Below are positions 53,694 to 63,037 of a stretch of 64,000 nt of DNA, piece by piece. Under the pieces are notes generated by a model. It was given only the letters and a program-made list of their open reading frames with translations, was not told where the DNA came from and did not search any database. The DNA comes from Deinococcus sp. LM3 (lineage in GTDB: Bacteria; Deinococcota; Deinococci; Deinococcales; Deinococcaceae). Location: assembly GCF_002017875.1 (NCBI RefSeq), contig NZ_MUFV01000005.1, forward strand, positions 62,001-126,000. The letters run 5' to 3'. The number at the start of each line of letters is the position of its first letter. Positions within the stretch are counted from its first letter, which is position 1. The translations under genes and the position numbers were made by a program.

Positions 53694-54659
53694 GTGAGTG
53701 TACCGGTCACTAAAGCCCAACGCATCCGAGCCGTCCTTAATACTTTGAGCGATTCAGAATGCACTGCCCGCGAACTGACGCGTCGCCTTGGATTACCTCA
53801 AACTAAGCTCCGCAGCGTGCAACGGGACTTAGAAGAACTCATGAATGCCGATGAAGTGAAGAGGTCTCCAGACGGAAAATATAGTCGGCCTGTCCGTACT
53901 ACAACTCTCAATTCCGTTGAAGCATTGGCTCTATATTCTGCTGCGCGAATGCTCTATCACCATGCGACGGAGTACAATACGCACTACCTAAGCGCACTCA
54001 AAAAACTCACCGAACAACTGCCCACTCCCGCGCGGCGCGTAGCGATTATGGCCAATGAAGCTTACCGGCGCAAACCAAATGGTCACGCTTCCCGTACATT
54101 TGAACTAGTAGCGCAGGCTTGGCTAGAAGGCAGGGTACTGCGTACTCAATATCACTCGGTAACCAGAATATCCGAAATAGAACTCGCCATCTATTTTATT
54201 GAAGTTAACGCCCGCAACCGTGAAGCCTATGCTATCGGCCATAATCGATTGGGGGATAACGCAGAACCTCGAGTTTACCGCCTTTCCCGTATGCGCAATC
54301 CTTATCTCCTGCCGGATGAATGTGAAATTCCTGAACATTTCCATCCGCTTGAATACCTTTCTAATGCTTGGGGCATCATGACTGGCCCTCCCATACGAGT
54401 CGAATTATTCTTTACACCCGAAGTGAGAGAGCGTATTGCCGAGATGCCTCTCGGTTCCCGAACGGAATTGTTGGTGTTGTCCTCTGGGTATACACGTGTC
54501 GTTCTGATTGTCGGCGGATGGAAGGAACTTGTTCCATGGATTCTCGGTTGGGGCGCAGAGGTGGAAGTAGTGGCACCGACCGATTTGCGTAGCCATATCA
54601 GTGAAGTCGCTCTTAAATCTGCGCAGGTCTATCACGCATCAGTATTTCAGCATGCCTAA
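53694..54659 (+). CDS. WYL-domain transcriptional regulator, divergent from dpdE
   Basis: A 321-residue regulator. The N-terminal winged HTH (about 6-65: ARELTRRLGLPQTKLRSVQRD) is followed by a WYL-type sensor domain from about 150, with YFIEVNARNREAYAIGHNR and VYRLSRM patterns. WYL proteins commonly repress defence operons and sense nucleic acids or phage activity. GTG 53694 has AGGAG upstream. The gene is visibly less GC-rich and uses more A/T codons than dpdE-K, which suggests separate origin. It transcribes away from the operon, so control of dpdE-K is a reasonable inference. Confidence 0.8.
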   Translation: MSVPVTKAQRIRAVLNTLSDSECTARELTRRLGLPQTKLRSVQRDLEELMNADEVKRSPDGKYSRPVRTTTLNSVEALALYSAARMLYHHATEYNTHYLSALKKLTEQLPTPARRVAIMANEAYRRKPNGHASRTFELVAQAWLEGRVLRTQYHSVTRISEIELAIYFIEVNARNREAYAIGHNRLGDNAEPRVYRLSRMRNPYLLPDECEIPEHFHPLEYLSNAWGIMTGPPIRVELFFTPEVRERIAEMPLGSRTELLVLSSGYTRVVLIVGGWKELVPWILGWGAEVEVVAPTDLRSHISEVALKSAQVYHASVFQHA

Positions 54660-54883
54660 GAGAAGTAGCAAGAAATTAAACACTGTGGGCATTAAAGAGC
54701 CAGTCAGCTAAAGTGTTTTGAATCAATGTTTTTCCCATTGACCGCAATCTCAAGAGCACCGTGCCTGCAATATTGCTTACCAATAGACGTATGTGATTAG
54801 CGGTCGACCGTAAGGTCAAGTCGCCGGGTCAGCGCATCAGGCCGTTCAGGACCGCGACGCGATGGTCTTGTTGCGTTCCAGAC

Positions 54884-55267
54884 GTGATTAAAGCCAGGTT
54901 ATCCGGTCCTGAGGGGCACGACCCCACCGCGGCGGACGACCTACTGGTCAGTGCATTTGAGCCCCTATGGGAGGCCTGTTTTGCCATGATGGAGGCAGAG
55001 GAAGCCGCCATGCGCCACGCCTGGGAGTACGTCATCAAAGCCGCACAGAATTTGCACGCGCAGGGTCACCCCCACTTGACGCGCGCGCAACTGCTTCAGG
55101 AAGCCCTCCGCCTGGGCTGGCCTCACGAAGCCGTGACGCTCGGCACCCACATCTCCGACCATATGCGCTCGGACCGCGAGTCGGCGGCGCACCCCTACCT
55201 CGACCGCGTGGCCCGCAACACCTACCAGCTGAACGAGGCGGGGCGGCGCGCCGTCCAGGGGTTGTGA
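54884..55267 (+). CDS. Small helical protein upstream of rnhA
   Basis: A 127-residue protein starting at GTG 54884, with no obvious ribosome site. It is helical, with an LTRAQLLQEALRLGWPHEAV pattern near 65-85 that might be a DNA-binding HTH. The family is not recognised. Its stop overlaps the rnhA start by one base, so they are co-translated. The frame is open upstream of 54884 without any better start. Confidence 0.45.
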   Translation: MIKARLSGPEGHDPTAADDLLVSAFEPLWEACFAMMEAEEAAMRHAWEYVIKAAQNLHAQGHPHLTRAQLLQEALRLGWPHEAVTLGTHISDHMRSDRESAAHPYLDRVARNTYQLNEAGRRAVQGL

Positions 55268-55752
55268 TGCCGGACGCAGCGCCCCGCCCCACTGTGCGGT
55301 TGGTGACCGACGGCGCCTGCTCCGGGAACCCGGGCCCCGGCGGGTGGGCCTGCATCCTGTCGATGGGCGAGCACGTCAAGGAACTCAGTGGGGGAGAGGC
55401 GCAGACCACCAACAACCGCATGGAACTCACCGCCCTGCTCGAAGGCCTGCAGGCTCTGAGAAAGCCCTGCGCCGTGCACGTGGTCAGTGATTCCCGCTAC
55501 GTCATTGACGCCTTTGAAAAAGATTGGCTGAGCAGCTGGCAGCGCAAGAACTGGAAGAGCGTCAAGAACTCGGATCTCTGGCAGGCGCTGACCCAGGCGG
55601 CGCGGGGGCACACCCTGACCTTCGAGTGGGTGCAGGGGCACGCGGGGCACCCGGAGAACGAACGTGCCGATCAGCTGGCCGTGCAGGCCCGGAATGCGGC
55701 CGCCAGATTGCCCAGAGAGGTCCGGGAAGGCCCGGTGGGCGGCCTGTTCTGA
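55267..55752 (+). CDS. rnhA: RNase HI
   Basis: A 161-residue ribonuclease HI that cuts the RNA strand of RNA-DNA hybrids. The catalytic carboxylates are visible: Asp in VTDGACSGNPGPGGW (about 15), Glu in NNRMELTALLEG (about 52), Asp in VVSDSRYVIDAF (about 75), and Asp in NERADQLA (about 137), plus the EWVQGHAGHPEN histidine loop. Family-typical length. The frame extends upstream but that lies inside the previous gene, so ATG 55267 is preferred. It stops 10 bases from the interrupted NADAR-like remnant on the opposite strand. Confidence 0.93.
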   Translation: MPDAAPRPTVRLVTDGACSGNPGPGGWACILSMGEHVKELSGGEAQTTNNRMELTALLEGLQALRKPCAVHVVSDSRYVIDAFEKDWLSSWQRKNWKSVKNSDLWQALTQAARGHTLTFEWVQGHAGHPENERADQLAVQARNAAARLPREVREGPVGGLF

Positions 55753-55762
55753 GCGGTGGTTG

Positions 55763-55855
55763 TCACGGTTTGCGCTGGAAGGCCCGGCCACCAGCGGCAT
55801 GCACCGGGACCAGGGCGGCCCCCCCAGGGCCCCGCACGGCCAGCTCTCCCACACA
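55763..55855 (-). pseudogene. C-terminal end of NADAR-like gene cut off by Tn3 insertion
   Basis: If one copy of the 5-bp target duplication is removed, the frame of the gene at 63157-64000 continues through here with no stop: it reads GELAVRGPGGAALVPVHAAG and ends at a TGA at 55763. This is about 30 residues of lost C-terminus. Confidence 0.75.
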
Positions 55856-55904
55856 GGGCTTAACCTAGCGAAGGACAAAAATTTGTCCAACTCGCCTGTA
55901 CCCG

Positions 55905-58850
55905 CTAGACCCTGAGTGGCAGCCGCTCATGCATATTCAGCGTGAAGGTGCCGTAGGGATTGATGTGCTGCCACTTCAGTGGGGTCAAGGCCCGCAGGTC
56001 CGCCCCGGTCAACTGCCCCTGCCACTCCGGCTCTGACAGCACCTGCTGCATCATCAGCGTATTGACGTAGACCAGGCTGACCTGGAGCAGGTGCAGGCCC
56101 AGCATCTGGATTTCCTGCTCCTCGATGCGGTTGCTGGTGAACTCGCCACCCTTGCCGTACAGGATGAAGTCGTTGGCGCTGTTCCACGACTCGATCACCT
56201 GCAAGCCCTCGTGGATCTCGCGGCGCAGGCTCTCTTGGCGCAGATAGTCGCACAGGAAAGCGGTTTTCACCGCTTTCCCCAACTCAGCCAGCGCCCGGTA
56301 CGTCGGGTGCTGCACGTTCTGGCGGGTAAAGCGCCGCAGGATGCTCTCGGCATCCGCCGTCCCCAGCCGCAGGGCGGTGGCGAGCTTGATCATCTCATCG
56401 TATTGCTGCTCGATCAGCTCCCACTGGATCGGGCGGGTCAGGATCGCTTGCAGGTGGACGTATTTTTCTGGCTCGCCCTTATTGGGGCGGTACAGCTTCT
56501 GGTGCTTGATGTTCTTCAGACGCGGCAGAAGCTGAAAGCCGAGTAGCTGACAGAATGCGAAGCCCACCTCGCTCTGGCCGTGGGTGTCTACGTAATTCTT
56601 GTCCACCGCCATCTCGGTGTCGTGCCGAAGCACGCCCTCGATCATGGCGGCCACCTCGCTGCTGGAACAGCTTTTGAGCTGGCTGTAAATGCACACCGAA
56701 TGCTGCTCGACGTGCCAGTACACCATCACGCCGGGACCGCCGTAGCGGGCGTGCCACTCGGTCATCAGGTTCTGGTCCCAGGCCCCGAACTTCTTGCTGT
56801 CCGAGGCGCAGGCGGTGGTGGCCTCGCCCCACAGCGTGGCGTCCCTAGCCTGAAAGATGGCGTTGCACACGCGGCTGATCGCTGCCCGGAGGTGTTCCTT
56901 GTGGACGTAGCGACGACGGATGTACTGGAGGTCAGCGAAGCTGTCCTCCCCGCCCCCACTGCACATCCGCTTCAGGCCCGCGTTGGTGCCGATGCCGTGC
57001 AGACACAGCAGCAATCGGCGCTGCACCACCTCACGGCTCAGCACCTCACGGGCTGCCACCGAATGGAAGGCGGTGGTGAACCCGGTCCGCAGTTCCGTTT
57101 CTTTCAGGACATCCAGCAGGTTGGTCATCGGCCAGCGCTGTACCAGCGCCGCGGCCAGCCGGGTGATGTTCTGCGGTTCGGGGAGGGCGGCCAGCGGCGA
57201 GATTGACAGCCGCCCCTTCCCCTTCTTCGACGTGACCAGCTTGACTCTGGCGTTGGTGGGAAGATCGGTGTTCAGTGCGTCCAGCGCGGTTTCCATGTGG
57301 GTGCGAAGCTGACGGGTAAACGTCTGAGCTTCACCCGGTTGGGCCAGGGCCGAGTAGTACTCGGCCCGTTTCTGCTCGAAGTCGCCGGGAAGGTCCTCAT
57401 CGGGATTGCGGAAACGCCCGGCTCCCTCGACCCAGACCTCCTTGCAGCGGATCTTGTCACGCAGCGTGGTCAGGACGCACATCTCGTAGGTGACGCGGTT
57501 GACCTTGCGCCCCTCGACGTCATCGAGGACCAGGGCCTGCCAGTCGTCCTTGACGACACCACCCAGCGGCACGTCCTCGTTCAGGGGAAAGGTCAAGGTC
57601 CGGCGGTCCCGGTATTTCGCCAGCAGCTCCAGCGCCCGCATGATGGGCCGGTGGCGGTCGTTATTGCAGCGGAAGGTCAGGGCGTCCAGCAGCAACGAGA
57701 TGGCCCGGCGATAATGGTGGCCGTAGGAATTGCGCGTAACCAGGCGCACCTGGCGGTCATAGTTGCCCTCGGCCTCCATCTCGCGGATCAGGTCATCGAG
57801 AACCGGCTCCGGCACCACCGGATAGATCACTTCCCGTACTGCTCCTTCCGGCTGAGCGCGGGCGGCCTTCGCCAGCTTGAACAGCAGCGCACTCTTGCCC
57901 CTGACCCGCCGGAGTTGCCGCAGCAACTCCGCCTCCACCTTGCTCTCGGCGTGGGTGCCGATGTGGTGGGCCACCCGGATGAGCAGTTCCACCAGGTCAT
58001 CGGTGACTTCGGTCTGGCGTTGCCAGCACAGCGCGGCCAGCAGGACATGGCGCAAGGGGGCGGGATGGCGTCGCAATTCGCGGGGCGGTTCGCTGGCCGC
58101 CCGGCGACGGTACTGCCCGACGACTCTGGGCGGAACGCCAGTGAAAACCTCGGAAGTCAGCCCCAGGGCGCGCAATTCGTCGAGCTTGGCGAGTTCTTCG
58201 AGGACGGTGTCCACCTTGACCCGCCCGGCGGTGTCCTTGAGCGCGGCCAGCGTGGAGCGGATGACCAGAAGGGGTTGCAGGTCATCTGCCGCCGCGTCAG
58301 TGCTGATCAAAGCGTCCAAGGACTGACAGGACTGGGGCTTGAGGCGAGCCTGAATGCCTTGCAACCAGCGGGCTTCCTGCCTGTTCACGGCAGCGCGCAG
58401 GCAACGTCCCAGGCGTTCCGCCGTGGGCGGAACGAGGCGCTCTCCCCGCAAAAACTCTCGTCCCTGCTGTTTCAAGGTTTCCGAGTCTGAATTGAGATCG
58501 GCGATCAGAGGCATGAGATGGGCGATCAACGCGGTTTCATCCAGCCCCCGAAAGGCCCGGAAGCCACAGAAGTGTGCCACCTCATCGCGGTAACGCCGAG
58601 CGGTTCGGGTGGACCAGTCCACCTCCGCCCAGCATGCCGGGGAGACCGCAAGCTGCTGGGCCAGGAAATCGACGACCACACCGGGCACCCCTTGGGGATG
58701 GTCCAGAAACTCGCCCTGGAGCTGAAAGGTCTTGAGCAGCGCAGCCAGACTTAGCGAGGCCGCCTCGCCCTTGAAGCCCAGGAACGCCCGTTCTGGATGG
58801 GTCAGGGTGAACTGCCCAGCCAGCTCTTCGGGGGACCAGTCGTGTTTCAC
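55905..58850 (-). CDS. tnpA: Tn3-family transposase TnpA
   Basis: A 981-residue DDE-type transposase of the Tn3 family. The C-terminal half has the family signatures: GAWDQNLMTEWHARYGG, then the acidic YVDTHGQSEVGFAFCQLLG motif, FQLLPRLKNIK, and a LMTPLKW-like ALTPLKWQHINPYGTF end. It acts on the 33-bp terminal repeats. Start GTG 58850 lies eight bases after the tnpR stop and begins the conserved KHDWSPEELAGQF. The longer upstream frame overlaps tnpR. The end is 17 bases inside the left terminal repeat. Seems intact. Confidence 0.95.
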   Translation of the reverse strand: MKHDWSPEELAGQFTLTHPERAFLGFKGEAASLSLAALLKTFQLQGEFLDHPQGVPGVVVDFLAQQLAVSPACWAEVDWSTRTARRYRDEVAHFCGFRAFRGLDETALIAHLMPLIADLNSDSETLKQQGREFLRGERLVPPTAERLGRCLRAAVNRQEARWLQGIQARLKPQSCQSLDALISTDAAADDLQPLLVIRSTLAALKDTAGRVKVDTVLEELAKLDELRALGLTSEVFTGVPPRVVGQYRRRAASEPPRELRRHPAPLRHVLLAALCWQRQTEVTDDLVELLIRVAHHIGTHAESKVEAELLRQLRRVRGKSALLFKLAKAARAQPEGAVREVIYPVVPEPVLDDLIREMEAEGNYDRQVRLVTRNSYGHHYRRAISLLLDALTFRCNNDRHRPIMRALELLAKYRDRRTLTFPLNEDVPLGGVVKDDWQALVLDDVEGRKVNRVTYEMCVLTTLRDKIRCKEVWVEGAGRFRNPDEDLPGDFEQKRAEYYSALAQPGEAQTFTRQLRTHMETALDALNTDLPTNARVKLVTSKKGKGRLSISPLAALPEPQNITRLAAALVQRWPMTNLLDVLKETELRTGFTTAFHSVAAREVLSREVVQRRLLLCLHGIGTNAGLKRMCSGGGEDSFADLQYIRRRYVHKEHLRAAISRVCNAIFQARDATLWGEATTACASDSKKFGAWDQNLMTEWHARYGGPGVMVYWHVEQHSVCIYSQLKSCSSSEVAAMIEGVLRHDTEMAVDKNYVDTHGQSEVGFAFCQLLGFQLLPRLKNIKHQKLYRPNKGEPEKYVHLQAILTRPIQWELIEQQYDEMIKLATALRLGTADAESILRRFTRQNVQHPTYRALAELGKAVKTAFLCDYLRQESLRREIHEGLQVIESWNSANDFILYGKGGEFTSNRIEEQEIQMLGLHLLQVSLVYVNTLMMQQVLSEPEWQGQLTGADLRALTPLKWQHINPYGTFTLNMHERLPLRV

Positions 58851-58857
58851 GCGCCAG

Positions 58858-59409
58858 CTAACGCCGGAGCAGTCGGGTGATGGTGCTGGGATGGACCCCG
58901 AATAGGCGGGCACACTGCGCCGCTGTCCGCCGCCCGGACCCCACCGACTCGCGGATGTCCTGTTCCTGATGGGGCAAGAGCTTGCGTTTGCGGCCTCCAA
59001 CACGCCCTTCCAGCCGGGCCTGTTCCAGGCCCGCGCGGGTTCGTTCCCGGATCATGGCCCGCTCGAACTCCGCGAAGGCCCCCACCATCTGCATCATCAT
59101 TCGGCCCGCCGGGGTGGTGGTGTCGATGGCCTCCGTCAAGCTGCGAAAGCCTACGCCCCGATCTCCCAGCAGCTCCATCAGGTGAAGCAGGTCCTTGAGG
59201 CTGCGGCTGAGTCGGTCCAGCTTCCAGACGATGACCACATCCCCTTCTCTGAGCTGGTCGAGCATCTTGTGGAGTTCGGGCCGGTCCCAGCGGCCCCCCG
59301 AAGCGTGTTCGGTGAACACGCGCTCAGCCCCACCGTCCTTCAGCGCCCGCAGTTGCGCGGCGGTGTCCTGTTCGTGTTGCTTGCTGACGCGGGCATAGCC
59401 AATCTGCAT
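58858..59409 (-). CDS. tnpR: Serine recombinase/resolvase TnpR
   Basis: A 183-residue resolvase that resolves transposition cointegrates. It opens with the MQIGYARVS catalytic motif (Ser at residue 9), with WKLDRLSRS and AEFERAMIRERT conserved. The C-terminal HTH has CARLFGVHPSTITRLLRR. GGAGG precedes ATG 59409. Eleven extra upstream codons are rejected. Upstream lies a res candidate with inverted repeats. Full length. Confidence 0.95.
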   Translation of the reverse strand: MQIGYARVSKQHEQDTAAQLRALKDGGAERVFTEHASGGRWDRPELHKMLDQLREGDVVIVWKLDRLSRSLKDLLHLMELLGDRGVGFRSLTEAIDTTTPAGRMMMQMVGAFAEFERAMIRERTRAGLEQARLEGRVGGRKRKLLPHQEQDIRESVGSGRRTAAQCARLFGVHPSTITRLLRR

Positions 59410-59423
59410 GGGGCCTCCAGGGT

Positions 59424-59560
59424 TGCGAAAACAGGTTGCCAATTCAGCTCATTGTGCAACATAGTTTCGCAATGTGGGAAGTAGCCTGCCATCAGATGGT
59501 CCAAGACATTGCACAGACGCTCGTTTGTGCAAGCTTAGGCTACATGGCGACCCGCTGAAG
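59424..59560. other. Candidate res site upstream of tnpR
   Basis: The region holds several imperfect inverted repeats: TTGCGAAAACAGGTTGCCAA near 59423-59442, CATTGTGCAACATAG with TTTCGCAATG near 59452-59475, and CATTGCACAGACG with TTTGTGCAAG at 59510-59536. Three sub-sites next to tnpR are typical of Tn3 res, but I did not define the crossover point. Confidence 0.5.
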
Positions 59561-59666
59561 GATGCCGCAAATCTGCAACTCTGGGGAGGATATTTTTTCT
59601 ATCCTGGGACCGGGAGGAGGCCTTGCCACATTTCGCCTCCCTCGACTTGTCAACTCAGGAGGGTGT

Positions 59667-60206
59667 ATGAAAAGAGTTAGCCTTTTGGTCATCACGCTGC
59701 TGCTTGCTGGATGTGGTCAGACAGATCTTGCCCCGACTGTGCGAGAGAGCGACTCATCGAGCGCCGTCACCGATTCTCGCCCAGAAGGGCCGACTTTTGC
59801 TGCACAGGACACACTAAAGTCTGGCGGCGATCTCACAGCATAGGACGTCACTGGTTGCACGAAGGAGGTTTCAAACCCTCACCAATCGGGCCACAATAAC
59901 GCCGAGATCATCACCAAGGGGCAGTTAACCTGTGGGCCTACTAATCAGGATTTACGTGCGTACATTACCGTTTACATGTGGCACTCTAGTGGGGCACTCT
60001 ATCGTAAAAGCTCTACACAGATTCTTAATTTAAGCCGGTATAATCTGACCAAGTCTCCGTGGAGTTCTAATGTTGCTGCTGGACCCTGTGTGCCTGGATA
60101 CTACTACGGCAGTATCAATGTAAAATACACTAATTTCAGTGGCGGTATCGTCAGCTATTCACCTGATCTCTATACTGGCACTATCTACGAGGACTGCATC
60201 TACTGA
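59667..60206 (+). pseudogene. Lipoprotein gene interrupted by one in-frame TAG
   Basis: A signal peptide and lipobox (LLLAGCGQT, Cys about residue 16) start at ATG 59667 with AGGAGGG ahead. After codon 58 a TAG at 59841-59843 stops translation. The same frame continues without any other stop for 120 codons to a TGA at 60206, with protein-like sequence (GYYYGSINVKYTNFSGGIVS). So a 179-residue lipoprotein is split by a single amber codon, probably CAG to TAG. A sequencing error or readthrough is possible. Family unknown. Confidence 0.65.
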
Positions 60207-60220
60207 ACGCTTAGAGGATA

Positions 60221-60250
60221 ACGGGCTTAGCAAATCCTTGCTAAGCCCGT
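60221..60250. terminator. Perfect 13-bp bidirectional terminator
   Basis: ACGGGCTTAGCAA at 60221-60233 pairs with 60238-60250 around a 4-base loop, followed by TTTAAAT. It sits between two convergent genes. Confidence 0.8.
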
Positions 60251-60874
60251 TTAAATAAATGTACACTTAAATGCATTTACAATCATAACATCAACTCGCC
60301 TGCCAGTACTCTCGACGCGTCGGAAAAGTGTTAATCCGGAATCTCGATCAATAATATACTGACAACTCAGGGAATTTTCCAGTAAATCATCTGACGTCGA
60401 ACCGCGCAGAAGGGGCGGTACAGGTTGTGCTTGTACTTCAAAGGCTTGCCGTTCTAAGAATACGCAGTTCTCTACGCTGATCAGATAACATTGTGTAATT
60501 AGCTCTTTGGTTCTGCATATAACTTGATTCTGAAATCTAAAATTGGACAGGGTTGGCTGAAGGTAAGCGGGCGGAATATGCATTCCGATGAGTCCCTGAC
60601 GTCTCTCAAGCTCCGCCACTTCCAATCGTGTGAATTCTTGCCCCTTTTGAGCGGTGTACACACCATCTTTGATATCAACAACTGCCGCAACACCCTGAGG
60701 ATCGTTTTCGGGAGAAATACTCAGATGGAAGCTGTGATTGCGATACCAAGACAACTGTGTCTGGCGTGGGGCTGGGGACAATTCTGGCTGCTCCTGCACC
60801 TGGCTATAGGACACGTCGCAGGAGAGGAGCTGGTGGGGACAGCGGTAAGCTGCGGTGAGAAAAGCCCAATCCAT
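60251..60874 (-). CDS. Unknown protein, transposon cargo
   Basis: A 207-residue soluble protein without signal peptide or known motif. It is AT-rich compared with neighbours and has no clear ribosome site at ATG 60874, so it may be leaderless or a weak call. Its end meets the bidirectional terminator at 60221-60250, which supports it being a real transcribed gene. Confidence 0.5.
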   Translation of the reverse strand: MDWAFLTAAYRCPHQLLSCDVSYSQVQEQPELSPAPRQTQLSWYRNHSFHLSISPENDPQGVAAVVDIKDGVYTAQKGQEFTRLEVAELERRQGLIGMHIPPAYLQPTLSNFRFQNQVICRTKELITQCYLISVENCVFLERQAFEVQAQPVPPLLRGSTSDDLLENSLSCQYIIDRDSGLTLFRRVESTGRRVDVMIVNAFKCTFI

Positions 60875-60985
60875 AGCTGATTATCGCAATAATGCGTTGA
60901 GTTCCGAAAGAGGGGCAAGCAATACCAGCGGGGGAGCGGGGACTTCCTAAACGCGTGTCACCCAGTGCCAAGATTCAACACATTA

Positions 60986-62052
60986 TTGATTCCTGCGTTG
61001 GAGCGTAACGAGAGGGGTAGGATGAGGGCATGCTGCCAGCCTGGCAACCCACCCGGTGGACCCGCGAACAGATGGAAGAACGGCGACTGTTCGCTGAACC
61101 GTATCTCCGCGCAGGGGAGCTGAGCTCCACCCAGATCGCCGAACGGTGCGGCGTCAGCAGCAGTGCCGTTCGACGATGGCGACAACGTCTGCGCACGCAG
61201 GGCTCTCTTGAAGCCACCATTGCTCCAGGCCGCACACCACGACTGACGGACGCTCAGAGCGCCCAGATCATGACGATCCTCAGCGCGGGGCCGGGCCCCG
61301 CGCAGGCCCCGAATGCCCGCTGGACGTGCCCACAGGTGCGCGAGCTGATCGGCCAGACCTACGACGTGTGGTACGACGTCGATCACCTCAGTCGGCTCTT
61401 ACGGCAGTGGGGATTCACACCACAGAAACCGATGAGGCGGGCACGAGAACAGGATCAGGAGGCCCTCGTCAGCTGGGTGGACACCACGGTGCCCGAGTTG
61501 GAAAAAAAAAGTTGAGGCCGGAGAAACACTCGTCTTCATCGATGAGGTGGGCTTCAGCTTGAAGCCCACCGTGACCCGCACCTGGGCCCCCTGTGGTCAG
61601 ACGCCCGTGTTGGTATCCAAGCACCGCTGGGACAGCGTGTCGACGATTGGAGCGATCGCCACGACGGGACAGTTTCTGCAACACACGCATCCAGCATCGA
61701 TCAACGGCGCACACGTCCTGGCGTTTCTGTCGCATCTGTTGCGTCACATTTCTGGATCGATCACGGTACTGCTCGATAACGCCCGCATTCACAAGACGAA
61801 GGCGCTGGGCGCCTTCGTTGCAGCTGAACCTCGATTGTCGGTGGTGTACTTCCCGCCATACGCGCCTGAACTGAATCCGATTGAGCCGGTGTGGGCGTAC
61901 GTGAAGCAGCATATCCTCGCGAACTTCTGCCCGTCAGATCTTCAGACGTTGAAGGCCCGATTGCCAGTGGCGTGGCGGAAAGTGCGAGCGGCTGAGCTTC
62001 CAAGGCGCCTCCTGCATGGAGCTCGGCTGTGACCCAGTTGCGCAGGAATCAA
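60986..62052 (+). mobile_element. IS630-family insertion sequence nested in the transposon
   Basis: The ends TTGATTCCTGCG and its complement CGCAGGAATCAA are flanked by TA on both sides (60984-60985 and 62053-62054), the target duplication typical of IS630. About 1.07 kb. It carries one transposase gene in two frames. It lies inside the Tn3-type unit and so inserted after it or with its cargo. Confidence 0.85.
61030..62032 (+). CDS. IS630-family transposase in two frames, frameshift at A9 tract
   Basis: Frame one, 61030-61515, encodes 161 residues with an HTH (AERCGVSSSAVRRWRQRLRT). It ends at a TGA just after nine adenines at 61502-61510. Frame two continues at once with VEAGETLVFIDEVGFSLKPT and runs to 62032. 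The DDE residues are in FIDEVGF, LLDNARIHKT and PELNPIEPVWAY, all in frame two. Loss of one A restores a single open frame, so expression could use transcriptional slippage, or the gene is a frameshift pseudogene. Both are known in IS630. Confidence 0.8.
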
Positions 62053-62136
62053 TAAGTTATTTACGACTGGGATTGTAATTTAGGTTACTATAGTAATCCA
62101 TCGTTCTTATTCTCAGGTCACCCCGAAACCTCCGTT

Positions 62137-62562
62137 GTGGATCTCCCCAAGCTCGGTGCTCAGCAACTTGGGGTGGGAGTGCCACGAATTGCCGAGGAAG
62201 TAAACGGCATCGTTGCGGGTCGTCTGGACGCCTGGTCACGAGCCAGTATTAGCTGCGTCGATGCCAGCCCATTTGACGGCATTGATGCTCGAGCAACCGT
62301 CACCCACAGCATCTCCGTCGTTGGCCCAAACAACCGTACCTTCGGTCCGTACACTTCTACGACTGGCACCGGGTATGGCTTCGCTCAGACAGCACGCAAG
62401 TTTATGGGCGGAAACACCACAGCGACCGGACGCTACGCATTCGCGTACTTTCTCGAGGCGTCCTGTGATGGCGCACAAACTTTCGGTCGAGGCGAGAGTA
62501 TCTGGAGCGTAGCCGCCAACCGCGCTAGCGTCGTGCAGCCCCTCGTGCTTCAACCTTATTGA
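62137..62562 (+). CDS. Hypothetical cargo protein
   Basis: A 141-residue protein, beta-rich (VTHSISVVGPNNRTFGPYTS) with no signal peptide from GTG 62137. The frame is open upstream to a stop that the IS630 border provides (TAA at 62053-62055), so the real N-terminus is uncertain and could have been affected by the insertion. A terminator follows. Confidence 0.4.
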   Translation: MDLPKLGAQQLGVGVPRIAEEVNGIVAGRLDAWSRASISCVDASPFDGIDARATVTHSISVVGPNNRTFGPYTSTTGTGYGFAQTARKFMGGNTTATGRYAFAYFLEASCDGAQTFGRGESIWSVAANRASVVQPLVLQPY

Positions 62563-62574
62563 GATGCTTGTAGG

Positions 62575-62602
62575 AACAGAGGTGCCTCATGGCACCTCTG
62601 TT
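62575..62602 (+). terminator. Perfect 12-bp hairpin
   Basis: AACAGAGGTGCC at 62575-62586 pairs with 62591-62602 around TCAT, 12 bases past the stop of the previous gene. Confidence 0.7.
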
Positions 62603-62614
62603 ATGGTTTTGCCT

Positions 62615-63037
62615 ATGGGGATTGATGTGAAGGCGTTGATGGATCTACTTGCTGTTGCTAGTGGACTTGGAGGTGATCTGTGCGTCGCATCCGCCGCGTC
62701 CGATTTCAACTGCCCCGCACCACTTCCCCAAGCCGCACTTGCGCATTTTCAGGGAGCTTACTCGACCCAAACAGTCAACGAGTCATACCAAGCAATCGTG
62801 TTATTGGGGACGAATGATCCGAGTGTCATAGCCGACCCAGGGGCATTTGCAACCTGTGGATGGCAACCGTTGTCTCAGCTCAAGCAAGCACCAGCAAGTC
62901 CGGTTTTGGCGTACTGTCATCCGGCATATCAGTTGGTCTTACGCATCAATGTAGGCATCCCGGGTGAAGACCCCTCCTGGTGGCGCATCGATGGTGCCCT
63001 CACCTATGTCCGCTTGGTGACGTGGCGCTCAAGGTGA
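62615..63037 (+). CDS. Hypothetical cargo protein near transposon right end
   Basis: A 140-residue protein of unknown family, with a cluster of Cys residues (GGDLCVASA, NCPAP, TCGWQ, YCHP) and a C-terminal EDPSWWRIDGA. A start at 62564 would read through the hairpin, so ATG 62615 is preferred. There is no obvious ribosome site. It ends about 120 bases before the right terminal repeat. Confidence 0.45.
   Translation: MGIDVKALMDLLAVASGLGGDLCVASAASDFNCPAPLPQAALAHFQGAYSTQTVNESYQAIVLLGTNDPSVIADPGAFATCGWQPLSQLKQAPASPVLAYCHPAYQLVLRINVGIPGEDPSWWRIDGALTYVRLVTWRSR

Noticed and set aside
54967..55752. N-terminally extended RNase HI
   Set aside because: The first 100 residues overlap the upstream 127-residue gene and are Arg/Pro-rich. 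RNase HI starts normally at 55267.
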